From NCBI GenBank assembly GCA_943330235.2, contig CALQGY020000003.1:1-64000 (forward strand): a stretch of DNA of 64,000 nt. Reading direction: 5' to 3'. Each line of letters begins with the position of its first letter. Position 1 is the stretch's first letter. Shown here in pieces: positions 56,148 through 64,000 of the stretch. The position numbers were made by a program, and so were the translations under genes. Under the pieces are notes generated by a model. That model was not told the DNA's origin, made no database searches, and saw only the letters and a program-made list of their open reading frames with translations. Source of the stretch: Candidatus Kuenenia stuttgartensis (GTDB taxonomy: Bacteria; Gemmatimonadota; Gemmatimonadetes; Gemmatimonadales; Gemmatimonadaceae).

Positions 56148-56896
56148 GCCAGCTCCGCGTAGCGCACAACGTGCCGGCACTGCGCCCAGCGCGTGATGTC
56201 ACGCCGGACCGACGCGGCCGTGACGGGATGCGCAAGATCCTGCGGATGCAACGCCAAACGCAGCAGCGGCGCGCGCTGCCACGCATACCACCGTGCGTCC
56301 GCCACCAGACGCGACGCGACCGCGCGCGCGGTACCGCGCCCACTCCACCGCAAGGCGGGCGCATCAAGGCGCACAGTACGCGGATTCACGCCGCGGGCGT
56401 GCACGCGCACGGTGTGTGCATCCTCGCTGAATCCCAGCTGCAGCTCGCGCACGACGTCGTGCGTGGCCTCTCGGGCCAGCCACGCCGGTGGAATGAATCC
56501 CGTCGGCACCAGTTGCTGGTCGGCCAAGCGCGCGCACCCGCGCTGAATGCGCGCCAGCGCTGCGTCGTGCGACAGGGTGAGGAATTCGCCCTCACGCGCC
56601 GTGCGCCCGAACGCCGTCACCTGGTCTTGCCACGACCGCGGCGACCCCACTTCATCATGGCGCTCGCCATGCAGAATAATCTCGGCGCCTTCGCGGGCGC
56701 GGGCGCGCACCCAATCCATGAACAACGGATGTCGCTCAATGGGCCACTGCCCATGCCAATCGGGAACCACCAATAACGCCGGCACCACGCCGTGCGCCAT
56801 GCACAACGACCAGAGCGCGCGTACCGGCGCTTCAAGCGCCGGTGTCACGTCATGAATGGACACCAGCAACCGACGACGGGAGACCGCCTCCGTCAT
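56144..56896 (-). CDS. DUF2334-like polysaccharide deacetylase-fold protein
   Basis: RRLLVSIHDVTPALEAPVRALWSLCMAHGVVPALLVVPDWHG...EIILHGERHDE...GFIPPAWL. Confidence 0.88.
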   Translation of the reverse strand: MTEAVSRRRLLVSIHDVTPALEAPVRALWSLCMAHGVVPALLVVPDWHGQWPIERHPLFMDWVRARAREGAEIILHGERHDEVGSPRSWQDQVTAFGRTAREGEFLTLSHDAALARIQRGCARLADQQLVPTGFIPPAWLAREATHDVVRELQLGFSEDAHTVRVHARGVNPRTVRLDAPALRWSGRGTARAVASRLVADARWYAWQRAPLLRLALHPQDLAHPVTAASVRRDITRWAQCRHVVRYAELA

Positions 56897-58188
56897 GGGG
56901 TCACGACGAGCGGCGTAAGCGACGCGGCGGGGCGTCCGAGCACGGAGCGGTAGACATCGAAGAGGCGATCGAACACGGTGTCCCACGCATGTTCCGTCTC
57001 CGCGTAGGCGCGTCCCCGTCGACCCAACGCCACGAGATCGTCCGAGAACAGGGCCACCGCTTCCGCAGCCAACGACTCGGCATCGCCAGACGCGAACACG
57101 CGCCCCGCCCCGGCGGTGAGCACGTGCTCCCGCACCGCGCCCTGATCAGCGGACAGCACCGGCGTCCCACTGGCCAGCGCCTCCAACGACGAAAGCCCAA
57201 AGGTCTCGATGCGCCCCGGCGCGATATAGACGTCAAACGCGGCGAGGATGTTTGCCAGCACCTCGCGGTCGGGCTGAAACGGTACGAACGTCACGTGCCG
57301 CCCATACGGATGTTCACGCAGCATGCGCTCGAGCGGTCCGGCTCCCACCAACGCGAGCTTGGCGCCGGTTTTGGCTTCGACGTGCGACCAGGCATCGAGC
57401 ACGACGTCCAATTCCTTCTCGCTGGCGAATCGGCCCACGAATCCCGCCAGAGGTCCCGAGGGCAAGCCGAATTGTGCCCGCGTGGCGGCGGCCGACACAC
57501 GCCGATCCGGATGAAACCGCGCGAGATCGACGCCAAGCGGCACCTTCGCGATCCGCGTGATCCCCTCCTGCGCCAAATCATTCGCCGAGAAGTCCGAGGA
57601 GACAATCGTCAGCGGGAAGAGCCGATCCAACTGTCGCATGTACCGCCATGTCGCCCGATAAATCAGATGGCGCGCCATGCCATGATGCCGCGCCGTCGGC
57701 GCGAACATGCGCGGCAGGTTCGTGTGGTAGAAGCACACCAGCGGGACATCGACGTGTCGCGTCGCGTGCTTCACAACCCACGGCACAATGAACGGACTAC
57801 CCACCTCAATGAGGTCCGGCTGCTCATGCTGCACGATGCGCGAGACGCTGCGCGTGGCGAGCATGAACCGATACGGTTTCTGTCGCGGAATGCGCGGCCC
57901 CTGCAGACGGTACAACCGCACGCCATCCTGTTCGGTGATGGCATCCTGCGAACCCGGCACGGTCAGTACGTGGCGCAGCCACGGGCGCGCCGCGACGTAT
58001 TGCGCCTTCTGCAACAGGTAGGTGCGAATTCCACCGCTGGTATCACCAAACCATTCGGTGATATCCAGCACGCCCAGCGACGCGTCGGGTCGCAACCTCG
58101 GCGGCAGCGCATCCGCGCCCAGTTGTAGGCGTGGCAGCGTCGATTCCGGACGCGTCAGATGTGTAACGAACTGCGATCGGGCAGGCAT
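56893..58188 (-). CDS. GT4-family glycosyltransferase
   Basis: MPARSQFVTHLTRPE...; WFGDTSGGIRTYLLQKA...VPLGVDLARFHPDRR...GFVGRFASEKELDVVLDAW...FGLSSLEALASGTPVLSADQGAVREHV. Confidence 0.93.
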   Translation of the reverse strand: MPARSQFVTHLTRPESTLPRLQLGADALPPRLRPDASLGVLDITEWFGDTSGGIRTYLLQKAQYVAARPWLRHVLTVPGSQDAITEQDGVRLYRLQGPRIPRQKPYRFMLATRSVSRIVQHEQPDLIEVGSPFIVPWVVKHATRHVDVPLVCFYHTNLPRMFAPTARHHGMARHLIYRATWRYMRQLDRLFPLTIVSSDFSANDLAQEGITRIAKVPLGVDLARFHPDRRVSAAATRAQFGLPSGPLAGFVGRFASEKELDVVLDAWSHVEAKTGAKLALVGAGPLERMLREHPYGRHVTFVPFQPDREVLANILAAFDVYIAPGRIETFGLSSLEALASGTPVLSADQGAVREHVLTAGAGRVFASGDAESLAAEAVALFSDDLVALGRRGRAYAETEHAWDTVFDRLFDVYRSVLGRPAASLTPLVVTP

Positions 58189-58276
58189 CACGAATAGTAT
58201 CGCGGCCACCGCATGGCGGGACCGGCCGCGTCGTCACAGGATGGTGACACTGTGACGACGTCCCCACAGACGCCCT

Positions 58277-59122
58277 TCACGCGCTGGGCTTCGCCAGCCA
58301 CTCGCCGCCATCGATGACGAAGATGGAGCCGGTAATCCAGTCGCCCGCCGGCGAGGCGAGAAACGCCACCATGTTCGCGATATCCTCGGGCGTACCCCAC
58401 CGTCCCAGTGGAATCCCCTTCGCCGCGTACGCCTCCATATGGCGCTCGGTCGCCGCGAACACGTCGGGCACGCCGCTGTCGGCCGGCGGCGCAAACGCCT
58501 TGCGTACGCCTTCGGTGGGGATAGGTCCCGGTGCAATCGCGTTCACCCGAATACGTTGCGGCGCCCATTCCACCGCCAGCGTACGCGTGAGGGCATCGAC
58601 GCCGGCCTTCGCCGCGGTGGCATGCGCCATCAACGGCCACCCGCGGTAGTGCAGCGTCATGCTGGTGCTGATAATGCGCCCCCCACCCTGTTGCGCCATG
58701 ATGGGGTACACGGCCTGCGAGCAGTAGAACGTGCCGTAGAGGTCAATTTCCATCACGCTGCGCCACGCGTTGGGCGACAGCGTGGCACTGGGCGCGTAGA
58801 AATTGCCCGCCGCGTTATTCACCAGGACGTCAATGCGTCCATGCGTCGCCACAATCTCGGCCACCGACGCCGCGACACGTTCCTGATCGCGCACATCCAA
58901 CATCACGGTGGAGGCCTTGCCGCCGGCCGCGGTGATCTCCTCCAGCGCCTGCGCCAAGTGTGCCGGCTTGCGACTGGCGATGACCACATGCGCGCCGAGG
59001 GCGGCCAGCAATTTGGAAATACCGAAGCCGATACCCGTGCCGCCACCGGTCACGAGCGCAACCTGACCATCAAGCAACCCTGGGCGGAAGACCGACGTCG
59101 CAAGCACAGTCATGGGAGGCAT
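58277..59122 (-). CDS. SDR-family oxidoreductase (2,4-dienoyl-CoA reductase-like)
   Basis: GQVALVTGGGTGIGFGISKLLAALGAHVVIASRK...VNNAAGNFYAPSATLSPNAWRSVMEIDLYGTFYCSQA; IPLGRWGTPEDIANMVAFLASPAGDWITGSIFVIDGGEWL. Confidence 0.92.
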   Translation of the reverse strand: MPPMTVLATSVFRPGLLDGQVALVTGGGTGIGFGISKLLAALGAHVVIASRKPAHLAQALEEITAAGGKASTVMLDVRDQERVAASVAEIVATHGRIDVLVNNAAGNFYAPSATLSPNAWRSVMEIDLYGTFYCSQAVYPIMAQQGGGRIISTSMTLHYRGWPLMAHATAAKAGVDALTRTLAVEWAPQRIRVNAIAPGPIPTEGVRKAFAPPADSGVPDVFAATERHMEAYAAKGIPLGRWGTPEDIANMVAFLASPAGDWITGSIFVIDGGEWLAKPSA

Positions 59123-59201
59123 CCGGGAGGAGGAATGATGAGATAGCCCTCAGCGAACAGCAGACAGCGAACAGCGACCAGCAGACGGCGCACCGTGCCC
59201 G

Positions 59202-59837
59202 TTAGCGCAGCACGTCCAGCACCACTTGTTCGTCGAGACAGAAGCTTCGACGATGATGTGACGTCAGTCCGCGCTCCGCCAGCGCCTGCATGTGCTGCGC
59301 GGTACCGTACCCGGCGTTCCGCTCCCAGCCGTAGCCGGGATATCGCTGCGCCAATTGATGCATCAACCGGTCGCGCGTCACCTTGGCGACAATGGATGCG
59401 CACGCAATGGCGTAGCACTTGCTGTCGCCCTTCACCACCGCCGTGTGGACATGGCCGAGCGTGCGCAGGGGCTTGCCGTCCACGAGGATATGATCGGGTG
59501 CCTGCCCAAGCTCGGCGGGAATGCGGCCCAGCGCACGCCGCATAGCGAGGACGGTCGCGTGATAGATGTTGATCCGGTCGACCTCGCGGACGGACGCCGC
59601 ACCAAGCGCGACCACCAGCGCGTCCTCGCGGATTCGGATCGCCAACCGCTCACGGGTGGCGGCGGTGAGTTGCTTCGAATCATTCACACCGGCAATGGCG
59701 CGCTTGCCCGGGGGCATGACAATCGCACATGCGACAACGGGGCCCGCGAGGGGGCCCCGTCCTACTTCGTCGACACCTGCCAGCAACGGTCCGAACTCGT
59801 CGCGCGCTTGACGCTCAAGCGGGCTCCAGCGCGCCAC
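59202..59837 (-). CDS. rnhB: Ribonuclease HII
   Basis: LLAGVDEVGRGPLAGPVVACAIVMPPGKRAIAGVNDSKQLTAATRERLA...ILVDGKPL...IACASIVAKVTRDRLMHQLAQRYPGYGWERNAGYGTAQH. GTG start at 59837 inferred. Confidence 0.95.
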   Translation of the reverse strand: MARWSPLERQARDEFGPLLAGVDEVGRGPLAGPVVACAIVMPPGKRAIAGVNDSKQLTAATRERLAIRIREDALVVALGAASVREVDRINIYHATVLAMRRALGRIPAELGQAPDHILVDGKPLRTLGHVHTAVVKGDSKCYAIACASIVAKVTRDRLMHQLAQRYPGYGWERNAGYGTAQHMQALAERGLTSHHRRSFCLDEQVVLDVLR

Positions 59838-59862
59838 GGGGTCTCGGCCGAGCGGCGGCGCG

Positions 59863-60222
59863 TTACTTCGCGGGACGCGAGACTTTGCGTTCCTTGATGC
59901 GTGCGGCCTTACCGACCACGTCGCGGAGGTAGTACAGCTTGGCACGACGCACGACACCACGACGAACGCAGAGGATGTCCGCGATCATGGGGCTGTGCAG
60001 CGGGAAGATGCGCTCGACGCCGACGCCGTTGGAGATCTTGCGGACCGTGAAGGTCTCGCTGACGCCACCGCCACGACGGGCGATGCAGACGCCTTCAAAC
60101 GCCTGAACGCGTTCCTTTTCGCCTTCTTTGACGCGCACGTTGACGCGAACGGTGTCGCCCGGGCGGAACGGCGGGATATTCTCCTTGAGCCATTCCTTCT
60201 GCGTTTCGATGAACGGATGCAT
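59863..60222 (-). CDS. rplS: 50S ribosomal protein L19
   Basis: [95 protein letters not shown]. Confidence 0.98.
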   Translation of the reverse strand: MHPFIETQKEWLKENIPPFRPGDTVRVNVRVKEGEKERVQAFEGVCIARRGGGVSETFTVRKISNGVGVERIFPLHSPMIADILCVRRGVVRRAKLYYLRDVVGKAARIKERKVSRPAK

Positions 60223-60571
60223 ATGTCGCTCCGGGGCCGGCCATGCGACCCGGTTTTAGGTGCTGCGAATCCGGTGGGACCGGTACGAGACCGGGCCGAA
60301 GCCGGTGCGAGAGGCCCTGACGCGGACACGAGAGCGAAGTCTCTCGGCCGGAATCGACATGGCGTCGCCACTGAGCGCAGCCGACGGTGGCCTGTCGGAG
60401 GGACTCAGGAGGTGTGGCTCTCCGCCGAGGTTCCGGCAGAGCTTAGGAAAATAACGCGGAGCAGGCGCCACACGCCAGTGGGCTCCGCGCCCCGCTTCCG
60501 AGTATCGTATTGGGGTACCAGCACTTGAGCCGTTTGACCCTCCGCCGAGGCGCCCCTTCCGCGCCGCGGCC

Positions 60572-62704
60572 GTGCCCACTTCCGACGCCCCGCTCGTGAC
60601 CGTCCCTCCTGTTCCCGATACCCACGCCGACCGGCCGATCACCTACCCCGTCACCCGGAAGTCGGAGCAGGTGGACGACTACCACGGCCAGTGCATCGAG
60701 GATCCGTTCCGCTGGCTGGAGGACGACACGTCCGCGGAAACGACCGCGTGGGTCGTGGCGCAAAACGAGGTCACCGCCGGCTACCTCAGCGAGATCCCCT
60801 ACCGGGACGCCCTACGCGCCCGGCTCACGGCGTTGGTGAACTATCCCCGCGTGTCCGCCCCTGAGGTGAAGGGGCGCTGGCGCCTATTTGCCAAGAACGA
60901 CGGGCTGCAGAACCAAGCCGTCTACTACCTGCAAGAGGGCGAGCTTGGCGCACCCGGTGTCTTGCTCGACCCGAACGCCATGTCCGCCGATGGCACTACG
61001 CGGGTCGCCGGCCTCACGTTCGACGGGACGGGCACGCGGATCGCGTACATGATCAGCGCGTCCGGATCGGACTGGCAGCAGATCCGGGTCATCGACCTGG
61101 CGACACGACAAGAGTGCGACGACCGCGTGGACTGGGTGAAGGTGTCCGGCATCGCGTGGTCCGGGGACGGGTTCTTTTACAGCCGGTATCCCGAGCCGGA
61201 GAACACTGCGGCCGCGTATTCGTCGGTCAACGAAGACCACCAGGTCTTCTACCACGCGATGGGCACACCGCAGTCCGCCGACCGACTCGTCTATCGCGAC
61301 GCGGCCAACCCGCAACGGTTCCACCACGTCGTCACCACCGAAGACGAGCGCTTCGCGATTCTCTACATCAGCGATCGCGGCAAGGGGAAGGACGGGAGCG
61401 CGATGTACGCGATGGATCTCCGCGCCGTCGATGCCCGCTTCCAGCCGGTCTGGACCGAGTTCGACGACGACATGAGCGTGCTGGATAACGTGGGCGACGA
61501 TCTGCTGGTGGTGACGAATCGCGCCGCCCCGAATCGTCGCGTGGTGCGTATCGCGCTGGCCTCCCCCGCCGAATCGGCGTGGCAGACGGTCATCGCGGAG
61601 CGCGCAGAACCGTTGGACGGTGTGACGGTGGCCGGCGGGCGGATCTTCGCGTCGTACCTGAAGGACGTGACGACGCGTGTGTCCGTGTTGCACCTCGACG
61701 GGACCGTGGATCGTGAGGTCGCGCTACCAGGCGTTGGCACGGCGGTGGGATTCGGTGGCGAGCACCATGCCACCGAGGTGTTCTACACGTTCACGTCGTT
61801 CACGTCGCCGGCGTCCGTGTATCGCTACGACATCGCCAGCGGCGACAGCTCGCCCTACTCCACGGTCACCCTGCCATTCGATCCGAATCAGTTTGAGACT
61901 CGGCAGATCTTCGTGACCAGCAAGGACGGCACACGCGTCCCCGCGTTTGTGGTGGCGAAGAAAGGGCTCGTGCTGGACAGCAATAATCCAACGCTGCTGT
62001 ACGGGTACGGCGGGTTCAACGTCGCGCTGCCGCCGAGCTTCAGCGCGCTGCGCGTGGCGTTCCTGGAACAGGGCGGCGTGTTCGTGCAGGCCAACCTGCG
62101 CGGCGGCAGCGAGTACGGCGAGGAGTGGCATCGCGCCGGTATGAAGGCGAAGAAGCAGAACGTATTCGACGACTTCACCGCCGTCGCGGAATGGCTCATC
62201 GAAAACCGATATACCTGTTCCGCGCGCTTGGCCATTCAGGGCGGATCGAATGGCGGGTTGTTGGTGGGGGCCATCATGACGCAGCGGCCGGAACTCGCGG
62301 GCGTGGCGTTGCCGGCGGTGGGCGTGCTGGACATGCTGCGCTTTCACAAGTTCACGATTGGCTGGAACTGGATCGCCGATTACGGCTCCAGCGATGACGC
62401 GACAGAGTTTCCGTTCCTGCGGGGCTACTCGCCGTTGCACAACTTGGCGGATGGCGTGGCGTATCCCGCCACGCTCATCACGACGGCCGACCACGATGAT
62501 CGGGTCGTGCCCGCGCACTCGTTCAAGTTTGCGGCGCGCCTGCAAGAGGCGCACCGGGGATCAGCCCCGGTGCTCATTCGGATCGAGACGCAATCGGGGC
62601 ACGGCAGTTCGTCACTCACCAAGAGCATCAACGAGACCGCCGACGTGTTCGCCTTCATGTTCCGCCAGTTCGGTATCACGCCGACGCTGCCGCCGGCACC
62701 ATAG
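60572..62704 (+). CDS. Prolyl oligopeptidase-family serine peptidase (S9A)
   Basis: YHGQCIEDPFRWLEDDTSAETTAWVVAQN; LRGGSEYGEEWHRAGMKAKKQNVFDDFTAVAEWLIEN; IQGGSNGGLLVGAIMTQRPEL; DHDDRVVPAHSFKFAA. Confidence 0.96.
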   Translation: MPTSDAPLVTVPPVPDTHADRPITYPVTRKSEQVDDYHGQCIEDPFRWLEDDTSAETTAWVVAQNEVTAGYLSEIPYRDALRARLTALVNYPRVSAPEVKGRWRLFAKNDGLQNQAVYYLQEGELGAPGVLLDPNAMSADGTTRVAGLTFDGTGTRIAYMISASGSDWQQIRVIDLATRQECDDRVDWVKVSGIAWSGDGFFYSRYPEPENTAAAYSSVNEDHQVFYHAMGTPQSADRLVYRDAANPQRFHHVVTTEDERFAILYISDRGKGKDGSAMYAMDLRAVDARFQPVWTEFDDDMSVLDNVGDDLLVVTNRAAPNRRVVRIALASPAESAWQTVIAERAEPLDGVTVAGGRIFASYLKDVTTRVSVLHLDGTVDREVALPGVGTAVGFGGEHHATEVFYTFTSFTSPASVYRYDIASGDSSPYSTVTLPFDPNQFETRQIFVTSKDGTRVPAFVVAKKGLVLDSNNPTLLYGYGGFNVALPPSFSALRVAFLEQGGVFVQANLRGGSEYGEEWHRAGMKAKKQNVFDDFTAVAEWLIENRYTCSARLAIQGGSNGGLLVGAIMTQRPELAGVALPAVGVLDMLRFHKFTIGWNWIADYGSSDDATEFPFLRGYSPLHNLADGVAYPATLITTADHDDRVVPAHSFKFAARLQEAHRGSAPVLIRIETQSGHGSSSLTKSINETADVFAFMFRQFGITPTLPPAP

Positions 62705-62789
62705 CGGCCGCGCGTCGCAGGGCGCGTCTGAGGGCGCGTAAATGCGCAACGGCGCCATCGTGGCAATCACATCACCAATCTCGAATGAC

Positions 62790-62826
62790 AAAGCGGGGCG
62801 ATCGGATAAACCGATCGCCCCGCTTT
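62790..62826. terminator. Bidirectional intrinsic terminator between convergent genes
   Basis: aaagcggggcgatcgg-ataaa-ccgatcgccccgcttt. Confidence 0.9.
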
Positions 62827-62857
62827 CGTGTCCCGCCATCATTCCACGCCCGTCAGA

Positions 62858-64000
62858 TCACGGCGGGGTCGGCACGATGGTGGCCGTGATGATCGTGCCC
62901 ACGTGCGCGACGTACGGATCGATCAGCACCCACCACACACCGGCGGCCGGATTCGTGACCGTGCACGACTCGGTCGGGCCGTCGTTGAACGAGTGGCAGT
63001 CATCCGCCGCCGAATTGGTGTTGCCCGGCTTGTACAGATACAGGTCCGGATCGCCCGTGCCGCTGCCCAACGTGACCTTGAGCGACGTCGAACCCGCCGG
63101 CACGTAGATCGCGAACTGCGTCAGGCTGGTCGTCGAATTCGAGAACGTCAGCGGCGTGTTGTGCTTCACACCGGTGCGCACGTTGAACGAGGCCGTCGCG
63201 CTCTTGCCTTCGCTGGTGGCGGTCACCGTCACCGCACCCGGAGCCACGCCCGTCACCACACCCGTGGCCGACACCGTGGCCACCGCAGCATTGGAACTGG
63301 TGTACGTCACGATGCGTCCGTCCGTCAGGAGCACGTTCGCGGCGTCACGCAGCGTGATGGTGAGCGGAACGCCCACCGTAGTCGGCATGAAGCCAGAGTT
63401 CGGCGACAACGCAACCGTCGCGACCGGCGGCGGCGGCACGATGGTGACCGCGGTCGAGCCGACCTTGCTCTCGCTGGTCGCCGTGATGGTGGTTGTACCC
63501 GCGGACACCGACGTGACGAGACCGCTCGCGCTGACGGTGGCGACGGTCGGCGCCGAGGAGGTCCACGTGACGGGGCGGAAGAGCGCGTTGCCCTTCGCGT
63601 CCTGCGGCGTCGCGGTGAGCTGCACCGACTGACCGAGGCCGACGTTGACCGTGGCACTCGACATCGCCACCACGGCGACGTTGGCGTCCGACACGATCGT
63701 GGCGAAGCCCGACGTGCCGCGCGACGTCGCCAGGATGGCCGTCGATCCGGCCCCCACAAACGTGACGACACCGGAGGCGTTCACCGTGGCGACGGTCGGC
63801 TCGGACGACGTCCACGTGAAGGTCTCGCCCGACATCGGCGTGCCCTTCGAATCCTTGGCGACCGCGGTCAGCTGTTGCGTCGTGCCGACGCGGGCGGTGG
63901 ACAGGCGCGGCGACACTTCGACGGCCGACACGACGACGGCATCGGTGACCTTATCGGAGCTGCACGCCCCGAGGGCGAGCATGGCACCGACCGCCATCAG
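62858..64000 (-). CDS. Big_2 (bacterial Ig-like) repeat lipoprotein with C-terminal PPC domain; 5' end may lie beyond the window
   Basis: Three repeats of the type VTWTSSAPTVATVSASGLVTSVSAGTTTITATS; C-terminal LTQFAIYVPAGSTSLKVTLGSGTGDPDLYLYKPGN; lipobox LGACSSD near the window edge. Confidence 0.88.
   Translation of the reverse strand: MMAVGAMLALGACSSDKVTDAVVVSAVEVSPRLSTARVGTTQQLTAVAKDSKGTPMSGETFTWTSSEPTVATVNASGVVTFVGAGSTAILATSRGTSGFATIVSDANVAVVAMSSATVNVGLGQSVQLTATPQDAKGNALFRPVTWTSSAPTVATVSASGLVTSVSAGTTTITATSESKVGSTAVTIVPPPPVATVALSPNSGFMPTTVGVPLTITLRDAANVLLTDGRIVTYTSSNAAVATVSATGVVTGVAPGAVTVTATSEGKSATASFNVRTGVKHNTPLTFSNSTTSLTQFAIYVPAGSTSLKVTLGSGTGDPDLYLYKPGNTNSAADDCHSFNDGPTESCTVTNPAAGVWWVLIDPYVAHVGTIITATIVPTPP

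Noticed and set aside
56842-58128. 428-aa plus-strand ORF antisense to a GT4 gene
   Set aside because: Shadow ORF of a clear glycosyltransferase.

Overview
High-GC (about 65-70%) bacterial chromosomal window, densely coded on both strands. The overall style (carboxypeptidase-regulatory-like TonB receptors, Big_2/PPC lipoproteins, amidases with Gly-rich inserts) suggests Gemmatimonadota or a relative; this is inference, as no marker search was run. Most of it is core or housekeeping: uvrA, purE-purK, ackA, holB, moaC, rnhB, rplS, an RND efflux operon, M16/M1/S9/P1 peptidases, lytic transglycosylases, two tRNAs and several intrinsic terminators. No phage, IS element or CRISPR array was seen. 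Points of most interest: (1) a translationally coupled pair of membrane proteins (37597-40328, minus) in which one protein carries a D-x3-H-x12-H motif in the context DxxWHxxxxRDTxxTPxH, resembling the copper site of PmoC/AmoC as I remember it, and the partner has a PmoB-like layout; (2) a SAM-II-like riboswitch ahead of a metX-homoserine dehydrogenase fusion; (3) a 184-bp intergenic repeat built from two nested inverted repeats, 2.6 tandem copies plus one diverged distant copy; (4) an MscS channel - NarX-type kinase - LuxR regulator - M1 peptidase operon joined by three consecutive 4-bp overlaps; (5) a TonB receptor with a Spy/CpxP-like C-terminal extension; (6) recurrent in-frame 9-15 bp minisatellites at gene ends. 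All calls come from reading the sequence; no searches were run.
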